Part shown: in pieces, positions 1-5,423 of the stretch | Layout of the letters: every line of letters starts with the position of its first letter | How positions within the stretch are numbered: the stretch's first letter is position 1 | Assembly (NCBI GenBank): GCA_964631325.1 | Contig: CAZVWJ010000065.1 | Span: forward strand, 1 to 11,549 | DNA from: CAZVWJ01 sp964631325 | Lineage (GTDB): Bacteria; T1Sed10-126 | DNA: 11,549 bases | Direction of reading: 5' to 3' | The notes under the pieces: model-generated | The model's input: only the letters and a program-made list of their open reading frames with translations | Databases searched by the model: none | What the model was told of the DNA's origin: nothing | Program-made: the position numbers and the translations under genes

Positions 1-58
1 CTGCGAGAATGAATCCGGAGAGTTATGTGTTCTTCGATAATAATTGCTCAATTTAAAT

Positions 59-1474
59 CTAACCAATTGTATCATACAAATCGGCGTATTTATTTGCTGA
101 TTTTGTCCAGTTGAAATCCCGGGCAAATCCATTTTGCTGTAATTGGTGCCAGGTGTCGGTTCTATTTTGATAATAATCAACGGCAGCTTTTAATGTCTTG
201 AAAAAGGATTTGGCAGTGTAATCGGAGAAATTAAAGCCTGTTGCTCCGGAATCTTTTTCACGAACGTCTGTTACAGTATCGGCCAGGCCACCTGTTTTGT
301 GAACCACCGGAATTGTTCCATACTGGAAACAGTAAAGCTGGTTTAAACCGCAAGGTTCAAATCGGCTAGGCATACAATAAATATCAGCCCCGCCCACGAT
401 CCGATGAGCTAATTTTTCGTCAAAATCAATAATCACTTTGACATTGCGGTTCTTTTTGCTCCATTTTTTCAAGCCGTTTTCCAGCTCGGGTTCTCCGGTC
501 CCCAGGATAATCCAGCTTCCGGGTAACCGGTTGATTTTTTCCTGGTTCTCCAGCAATAACTTGATTCCTTTTTGTTCGGCCAGCCGGCTAACCATTCCGA
601 TAAGTGGTTCTTTGGCGGGTAACTTGAGGTTAAACTTTTCAATCAGCTTTTCCTTGAGCGTCTTTTTCCCTTCAAGCGAGGCGTCACTAAATTTTTCCTC
701 GTCGGTGAAAAACGGGTCGGTCTTTGAATTCCATTGTTCGGTGTCTATCCCGTTAACAATTCCCGTCAGGTCACTGTCTCTCCGGGCTAAGAGTTTTTCC
801 AGTCCTTCTCCGAGTGGAGGCTTTTGGATTTCCTTGCTGTAGGTGGGACTTACGGTGGTAATCCTGTCAGCTCCGATTATTCCCGCTTTCATTAAATTAA
901 CATTTCCGTAAAATTCTATACCTTCGGGCGAAAAATATTTTTGGTCCAGGCCGGTAAGAGGAAAGGTGCCGGCCGGGAAAATTCCCTGGTGCTGAAGGTT
1001 GTGGATGGTAAATATACTCCGATATTTCTGCAGCTCGGGTTGTGTTTTTACATAAAAAGGAACCAGACCGGTAAACCAGTCATGAGCATGGATAATTGCC
1101 GGTTCCTCACGGCTTTCAATAAATTGTGTCGCTGCCCGGGAAAAGAAAATAAACCGACGGTCGTTGTCTCTGTAGGGACCATAATCTCCTCCATACAGGT
1201 TTTCCCGGTGAAAAAATTGTGAAGCTCCGACGAGATATACCGGGACAGAGCCGGATTTAATCCGGCCGATTTTAGCCAGCCTTTTATTATTTCCCAGCGG
1301 CACCATCAACCGTTTAATTTTTTTACCCTCGATCGATTTATACCACGGCATAATGATATTGACCTCTAATCCCTTTTCTGCCAGGATTTCCGGCAGGGTT
1401 CCACAGACATCCGCCAGCCCTCCAGTCTTGGCAAAAGGAACAGCTTCAGAGGTAACAAACCAGATTTTTTTCAT
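59..1474 (-). CDS. glgA: Glycogen (starch) synthase, ADP-glucose type
   Basis: 471-residue GT-B fold glycosyltransferase of family GT5. It transfers glucose from ADP-glucose to the growing alpha-1,4-glucan in the cytoplasm. Visible family marks are the N-terminal ADP-glucose motif KTGGL (residues 16-20), HAHDW near 130, TIHNLQHQG near 160, SRLAEQKG near 295-302, and the C-terminal catalytic block SRFEPCGLNQ (R371, E373) followed by a second KTGGLADTV from 393. The length is normal for bacterial GlgA and the gene looks intact. The start is well supported: AAAGGTG lies about 6-7 nt upstream of the ATG on the minus strand. It is divergent from glgC, so the two pathway genes share one upstream region rather than one operon. 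No convincing -35/-10 pair was found for it. No terminator is visible in the 58 bases beyond its stop. Confidence 0.97.
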   Translation of the reverse strand: MKKIWFVTSEAVPFAKTGGLADVCGTLPEILAEKGLEVNIIMPWYKSIEGKKIKRLMVPLGNNKRLAKIGRIKSGSVPVYLVGASQFFHRENLYGGDYGPYRDNDRRFIFFSRAATQFIESREEPAIIHAHDWFTGLVPFYVKTQPELQKYRSIFTIHNLQHQGIFPAGTFPLTGLDQKYFSPEGIEFYGNVNLMKAGIIGADRITTVSPTYSKEIQKPPLGEGLEKLLARRDSDLTGIVNGIDTEQWNSKTDPFFTDEEKFSDASLEGKKTLKEKLIEKFNLKLPAKEPLIGMVSRLAEQKGIKLLLENQEKINRLPGSWIILGTGEPELENGLKKWSKKNRNVKVIIDFDEKLAHRIVGGADIYCMPSRFEPCGLNQLYCFQYGTIPVVHKTGGLADTVTDVREKDSGATGFNFSDYTAKSFFKTLKAAVDYYQNRTDTWHQLQQNGFARDFNWTKSANKYADLYDTIG

Positions 1475-1512
1475 AAGTTATCACCTTTGAATAATAGATA
1501 GGACTTCAGAAC

Positions 1513-1529
1513 ATATTTTCTGAAAATAT
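1513..1529. promoter_or_regulatory. 17-bp perfect palindrome, candidate operator between glgA and glgC
   Basis: ATATTTTC (1513-1520), a central T, then GAAAATAT (1522-1529) form an exact 8-bp inverted repeat. It lies about 40 bases upstream of the glgA start and about 200 upstream of glgC. The size and symmetry suit a dimeric regulator, but the site is A/T-rich, no regulator gene is nearby, and only one copy was noticed. Regulatory function is inference. Confidence 0.35.
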
Positions 1530-1599
1530 TTCTGTATTTTACCCCTTTATTTTGACATAATAGTTATAAATAAGTAACCAAAATTCTGCTATAAAGTGT

Positions 1600-1699
1600 T
1601 GAGTCCACTGCAAAAAGTCTCCCCTCCCCTGGTGGGAGGGGGATGGCTTTGAATCGTTGATCCCCCCATCAATGGGGGAAAGTTCTTGCAGTAGACTCA
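1600..1699. mobile_element. MITE-like palindromic element in the glgA-glgC intergenic region
   Basis: The segment begins TGAGTCCACTGCAAAAAGT and ends with the near inverse complement, which read from the other strand is TGAGTCTACTGCAAGAACT (16 of 19 positions match). Inside are two G/C hairpins. One is CCCCTCCC/GGGAGGGG with loop CTGGT (1621-1641). The other is CCCCCA/TGGGGG with loop TCAA (1663-1678). There is no ORF inside. Terminal inverted repeats, ~100 bp length, internal symmetry and a non-coding body fit a non-autonomous miniature element or a large REP-type repeat. Flanks read GTGT on the left and GTGC on the right, so a short target duplication is possible but not clear. It ends about 30 bp before the glgC start, so transcripts starting upstream of it would carry it in the leader. 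Confidence 0.6.
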
Positions 1700-1713
1700 G
1701 TGCTAATTTTTTG

Positions 1714-1721
1714 AAAGGAGG
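1714..1721 (+). promoter_or_regulatory. Ribosome binding site deciding the glgC start
   Basis: AAAGGAGG ends 9 nt before ATG 1731. The in-frame TTG at 1725 would be only 3 nt from the site and is therefore not the likely start. Confidence 0.8.
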
Positions 1722-1730
1722 AATTTGTTA

Positions 1731-2981
1731 ATGCGAGATGTTCTCTCCATTATTATGGCCGGCGGCCGTGGTACCCGGCTGCATCCGTTGACTGAACACA
1801 GGACAAAACCGGCAGTTCCGTTTGGAGGTCCATACCGGTTAATCGATTTTACCCTCTCCAATTGTATTAATTCCGGAGCGCGGCGAATTGTAATACTTAC
1901 CCAGTACAAATCCAGTTCCCTGACCAGGCACCTGAATTCCGCCTGGAATATCTTTAGCCGGGACCTGGGAGAATTTATCGAGGTTCTACCACCGCAGAAA
2001 AGAGTGGGGGAAAGCTGGTATCAGGGCACGGCGGATGCTATTCATCAGAATCTCTACACTGTTGAAGCGGTTGAGCCCGAACAGGTGCTAATCCTTAGTG
2101 GGGATCACATTTATAAAATGGATTACAATAAAATGGTCTCCGAACACCGGGCGAAGGATGCCCGGGCTACAATTTCTGTTACTGACGTTTCCCGGGAAGA
2201 AGCCAAAGCTTTTGGGGTAATGCAGGTGAATGAAGATTTTGAAGTCGTGGGTTTTCAGGAAAAACCCGATGACCCTACTCCAATGCCCAACGATCCGGAT
2301 CGCTGTCTGGTCTCAATGGGGATTTATTGTTTTGATAGTAAGAGTTTAAATGATTATCTGAGAGCAGATGCCGGGGATGAATCCTCATCGCATGATTTTG
2401 GTAATGATATCCTGCCCAAGATGGTAGAAAGCGGAGCAAAAGTTCAGGCCCACTGGTTTGAAGATGAAAACCGGGGTACACCAGAGACCGAACGATACTG
2501 GCGTGACGTGGGTACCGTGAAGAATTTCTACGAGGCGAATATGGATTTAGTTGAGGTTTCTCCACGTTTTAATCTGTATGACCGGCGCTGGCCAATTCGC
2601 ACCTATCACGGTCAGCACCCGCCGGCTAAATTTGTATTTGACGATGAAAATAGGCGAGGACGGGCTCTGGATTCGGTTGTTTCTCAGGGAAATATTATCA
2701 GTGGTGGAACTGTCCGGCGATCGATTCTTTCCCCCGGAGTTGTAATCAGGTCGGGTGCGGTGGTCGAAGATTCAATCCTCATGGATAATGTTGAAGTTGG
2801 TGAAGACTGCCACATTTCCGGAGCAATTATTGATAAAAATGCCAGTATTGCTCCGGGAACTGAACTATCCGGTGACGAGTCCCCCCAAAATGAGGATCAT
2901 CATTATGTCGATGGGGATATTGTAGTAGTTCGCCGGGGCTATCCGGATGATGATTTTTACTCCGGTATCGGTTCGATGTAG
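1731..2981 (+). CDS. glgC: Glucose-1-phosphate adenylyltransferase (ADP-glucose pyrophosphorylase)
   Basis: 416 residues from ATG 1731. It makes ADP-glucose and pyrophosphate from ATP and glucose-1-phosphate, the committed step of bacterial glycogen synthesis. The N-terminal nucleotidyltransferase domain shows the signature GGRGTRL (11-17) with K26-P27, PFGGPYRLIDF (30-40), WYQGTADAI (96-104), SGDH (123-126) with the metal-binding Asp 125, and the sugar-phosphate site FQEKP (175-179). After about residue 290 comes a hexapeptide-like left-handed beta-helix (VVSQGNIISGG, SILSPGVVIRSG, SILMDNVEVGEDCHISGAII), as in allosteric GlgC enzymes. Length and motifs are complete. It is divergent from glgA and followed after 9 nt by lipA, so the two are likely cotranscribed. 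Confidence 0.97.
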   Translation: MRDVLSIIMAGGRGTRLHPLTEHRTKPAVPFGGPYRLIDFTLSNCINSGARRIVILTQYKSSSLTRHLNSAWNIFSRDLGEFIEVLPPQKRVGESWYQGTADAIHQNLYTVEAVEPEQVLILSGDHIYKMDYNKMVSEHRAKDARATISVTDVSREEAKAFGVMQVNEDFEVVGFQEKPDDPTPMPNDPDRCLVSMGIYCFDSKSLNDYLRADAGDESSSHDFGNDILPKMVESGAKVQAHWFEDENRGTPETERYWRDVGTVKNFYEANMDLVEVSPRFNLYDRRWPIRTYHGQHPPAKFVFDDENRRGRALDSVVSQGNIISGGTVRRSILSPGVVIRSGAVVEDSILMDNVEVGEDCHISGAIIDKNASIAPGTELSGDESPQNEDHHYVDGDIVVVRRGYPDDDFYSGIGSM

Positions 2982-2990
2982 GTTATTTTG

Positions 2991-3839
2991 ATGCCCGCTA
3001 AACCTGAGTGGTTGAAAGTTAAATTTAATCAGGACCTTCAGGAGCAGGAGTTTGTTAACCGGACTCTGAGGCAAAACGATTTGACGACAGTCTGCGAAGA
3101 AGCGGGTTGTCCGAATCGCTGTGAATGCTGGGCAAGCGGAACTGCCACCTTTATGCTGCTTGGTGACCGCTGTTCCCGTAATTGTCGTTTCTGTAGCGTT
3201 GATCACGGCCCCTGCCAAGAAGCCCTTTCGCCGGAAGAACCGAAAAATGTTGCCCGGGCCGTAAAACAGTTGGAGCTGGACTACGTGGTTTTAACTTCGG
3301 TTACCCGGGACGATTTGCCGGATGGTGGGGCAGAACACTGGCTTCGGACCATAGAGCAGGTCCGCGAGTTGAATCCCGGTGTCCAGGTTGAAACGCTCGT
3401 TCCTGATTTTGCCGGTTGTGCAGAGGATTTGGACCTGGTGCTTGATACAGAGCCGGAAATGTTCAATCATAATGTTGAAACTGTTCCCCGCCTTTATTCT
3501 CGTGTCCGTCCTCAGGCTTCCTATTCTCGCTCTCTTGACGTCCTGGAACGTTCGGCCGCCCGGGAATTACGGACAAAATCTGGTTTGATGCTTGGCCTGG
3601 GTGAGAAAAATAATGAAGTTGTTAGTGTTCTGGAAGATCTGTATGAGCGGGGAGTGCGCTACCTTACCCTTGGCCAATACCTTCAACCGGCCGCTGAAAA
3701 TTTGGAGGTTGATCGGTGGGTGCCCCCCGAAGAATTTGAACAGCTCAAGGAACGGGCCCTAAAGATGGGGTTCACTCATGTAGAATCCGGACCACTTGTC
3801 CGTTCCTCCTACCACGCCGCCCAACAGTTTGAAAGTTAA
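2991..3839 (+). CDS. lipA: Lipoyl synthase (radical SAM, two 4Fe-4S clusters)
   Basis: 282 residues from ATG 2991. The overlapping TTG at 2988 adds one residue and is less likely. It inserts two sulfurs into octanoyl groups on lipoyl domains of 2-oxoacid dehydrogenases and the glycine cleavage H protein. The auxiliary cluster motif is C35-x4-C40-x5-C46. The radical SAM motif is C61-x3-C65-x2-C68. The C-terminal RSSYHA starts at R271, and one of its serines ligates the auxiliary cluster in characterised LipA. An extra cysteine, C44, sits inside the auxiliary motif. The usual N-terminal extension is short, as in many non-enterobacterial LipA. There is no strong ribosome binding site: only 9 nt separate the glgC stop from this ATG, which suggests translational coupling. 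The partner octanoyltransferase gene lipB is not in the window. Confidence 0.96.
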   Translation: MPAKPEWLKVKFNQDLQEQEFVNRTLRQNDLTTVCEEAGCPNRCECWASGTATFMLLGDRCSRNCRFCSVDHGPCQEALSPEEPKNVARAVKQLELDYVVLTSVTRDDLPDGGAEHWLRTIEQVRELNPGVQVETLVPDFAGCAEDLDLVLDTEPEMFNHNVETVPRLYSRVRPQASYSRSLDVLERSAARELRTKSGLMLGLGEKNNEVVSVLEDLYERGVRYLTLGQYLQPAAENLEVDRWVPPEEFEQLKERALKMGFTHVESGPLVRSSYHAAQQFES

Positions 3840-4624
3840 CGTCTATATAACTGGTATTTAGACTGTTCAAATCCGTCTTTAGCTGCTATGTAAGGATCAA
3901 CTGAATAGCGAAAGAAGTCTGCAAAGTCGTCACCGCTGTAGGAATTATTATTTACCTGCTTTAATGCTGTTGAGCCTATCCAGACGTAACTTCCCGCGTA
4001 AGTAAAGGGGTTCAAAAATACTCCTGCTGTTCCGGCCGCAAAACCTCTTACGGTGGTGGGGCCCAGGACCGGATACATCAGGTAGGGACCGGCCGGAATG
4101 TACCATTTTGCCAGGGTCTGGTCAAATGTCCTTTTTCGTCGGCTGACATAATTCTCAGCGGGGTCAAAGATCCCCCCGATTCCTACTGTGGTATTGACCA
4201 GAAAACGTATTGTTGATGCCCCGGCATCCTTCACCTGTAACTGAAGCAGTGAGTTTACTACAGTTACCGGTTCCTTCAGATTCTGGAAGAAGTTGCGGAC
4301 CTTATCCCTGATTTCTCCGGTGGTTACTGTTTCATAACCCCTGGTAACCGGTTGAAGAGCATTGAAAAAGAAAAACTTGTTAAAGGCAAAAATACGCCGG
4401 TTGGGGATTTCTTCGAGCGGATCCATGAATTCGAATTTTTCCTTTTGCGAAGCTTCTTCATCGGCAAAAGGATCTTTTAAAATCTGATTTCCATCAGACT
4501 TTTTCATCTGAAATCGATCGGAGTTTGCTCCTTTGACTGTCGTTAAACTACCAAGTAGGCAAAACAAACCAACAATAAGAACAATAGTTACACTTACTCT
4601 GTGGTCTGGCTGGAAAGAAAACAT
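3836..4624 (-). CDS. mlaA: MlaA/VacJ family outer-membrane lipid asymmetry protein
   Basis: 262 residues from ATG 4624. The family protein sits in the outer membrane and removes mislocalised phospholipids from the outer leaflet, passing them to MlaC. Visible marks are DPLEEIPNRRIFAFN (68-82), matching the family's DP..xxNR.xFxFN start, then GIGGIFDP (148-155), and the FDQTLAKW...GPYLMYPVLGP block (167-189). An ATG at 4645 would add seven residues, but GGGAG (4634-4638) lies 9 nt before ATG 4624 and nothing similar precedes 4645, so 4624 is preferred. That leaves 4 nt after the mlaC stop, an operon arrangement. The N-terminus has a Sec-type hydrophobic segment (10-30), but its only cysteine (C22, preceded by GLF) does not form a lipobox, unlike E. 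coli MlaA. The stop codon overlaps that of convergent lipA. Confidence 0.9.
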   Translation of the reverse strand: MFSFQPDHRVSVTIVLIVGLFCLLGSLTTVKGANSDRFQMKKSDGNQILKDPFADEEASQKEKFEFMDPLEEIPNRRIFAFNKFFFFNALQPVTRGYETVTTGEIRDKVRNFFQNLKEPVTVVNSLLQLQVKDAGASTIRFLVNTTVGIGGIFDPAENYVSRRKRTFDQTLAKWYIPAGPYLMYPVLGPTTVRGFAAGTAGVFLNPFTYAGSYVWIGSTALKQVNNNSYSGDDFADFFRYSVDPYIAAKDGFEQSKYQLYRR

Positions 4625-4628
4625 GATT

Positions 4629-5285
4629 TTATTCTCCCGGATCATTTTTTAACATTTTGACCCTGTTTTTTAAATTTTTAATTAGACCGTTGATGGAAAT
4701 ATTGTTGATAATTTCCGTGAATTGTGAACGGTAATTTGAGATGAGGCTGATGTTTTGGACATGCACGTCGTATATTTTCCAGGTGTCACCCCGGTTTACC
4801 ATTGAGTAATTGAGCGGGATGTTCTTTTGAACTTCGTCCAGTTCAAAATATACAACAGATTTGACTCTGGCATACTGTCCTTTTAACTCTTCGCCGATTA
4901 TTTCCACTTTTTTTAATTTGAATTTTTTTTCTGTTTCAGCCAGTCGACCTGTCAGCCTTTCCACATACATTACTTTTAAAAGCTCTCGAAAAAGTTTTGT
5001 CATTTTTTTGACCTGAGACTCGGTTGCCATTCTTGCGTGAGGTCCCAGAGCCCTCAGCGTCATTTCTCGGAAAGCAAATAATGGTCCCATTTTGTCTATT
5101 ATCTTTTTTCTCAGGTTCGCGATATTTTTGCCTTTGTGATAGGAGGTATCCCCAAGGAGTGCTTGAATTTTATCGAATTCAGCCCGAATTGTTTCCCGCG
5201 GGCTGCGAGCTTTCAGCGGCTGGAAAGCTATAAATGTTGTTAGCCCCAGCAAAAATAAAAATCCAACCAACTTGTGTTTATTCAT
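4629..5285 (-). CDS. mlaC: MlaC/Ttg2D family periplasmic phospholipid carrier
   Basis: 218 residues. MlaC proteins shuttle phospholipids across the periplasm between MlaA in the outer membrane and the MlaFEDB ABC complex in the inner membrane. There is a Sec signal peptide (K3-K5 followed by a hydrophobic run to about residue 21, probable cleavage after A26). The mature protein carries the family pattern: an AFREMTLRALG segment near 70-80, and the C-terminal block DTWKIYDVHVQNISLISNYRSQF followed by an amphipathic helix. GGAGG (5293-5297, minus strand) lies 7 nt before the ATG and fixes the start. It is immediately upstream of mlaA. The inner-membrane mlaFED genes are absent here, so the transporter must be elsewhere. 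It is divergent from the adenylate cyclase gene. Confidence 0.88.
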   Translation of the reverse strand: MNKHKLVGFLFLLGLTTFIAFQPLKARSPRETIRAEFDKIQALLGDTSYHKGKNIANLRKKIIDKMGPLFAFREMTLRALGPHARMATESQVKKMTKLFRELLKVMYVERLTGRLAETEKKFKLKKVEIIGEELKGQYARVKSVVYFELDEVQKNIPLNYSMVNRGDTWKIYDVHVQNISLISNYRSQFTEIINNISINGLIKNLKNRVKMLKNDPGE

Positions 5286-5334
5286 CTATTAACCTCCGGT
5301 AATATTAGAAGATTCTGTTTTTTAACTCAAAAGA

Positions 5335-5364
5335 ATATTACCTTATTCCTGCAATACCTGTCAA
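5335..5364 (-). promoter_or_regulatory. Candidate promoter for mlaC-mlaA
   Basis: On the minus strand a perfect TTGACA (5364-5359) is followed by an 18-nt spacer and TAATAT (5340-5335, 4 of 6 to TATAAT). A start near 5328 would leave a leader of about 40 nt with the GGAGG site. Good -35, moderate -10. Confidence 0.5.
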
Positions 5365-5386
5365 TTTCTCAGAAAATATGTAAAAT
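5358..5386 (+). promoter_or_regulatory. Candidate promoter for the adenylate cyclase gene
   Basis: CTGTCA (5358-5363, 4 of 6 to TTGACA), 17-nt spacer, TAAAAT (5381-5386, 5 of 6 to TATAAT). Its -35 overlaps the -35 of the opposing mlaC promoter base for base. The predicted start near 5393 supports a translation start at 5424 or 5430. Confidence 0.4.
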
Positions 5387-5423
5387 AGACATCGAAGAGT
5401 CGAGCCCGATTCAGGAAAGGAAA

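Noticed and set aside
1552..1557. TTGACA as the glgC -35
   Set aside because: No acceptable -10 lies 16-18 nt downstream (the bases there are TAACCA), so I do not call a promoter although the hexamer is perfect.
4625..4645. mlaA start at ATG 4645
   Set aside because: There is no ribosome binding site before it, while ATG 4624 has GGGAG 9 nt upstream and sits 4 nt after the mlaC stop.
5274..5423. 50-residue N-terminal extension of the cyclase from an ATG at 5274
   Set aside because: It would overlap the divergent mlaC start and its GGAGG and translate through the candidate promoter. A ribosome-binding-like sequence precedes 5424/5430, and the first TM helix begins soon after.
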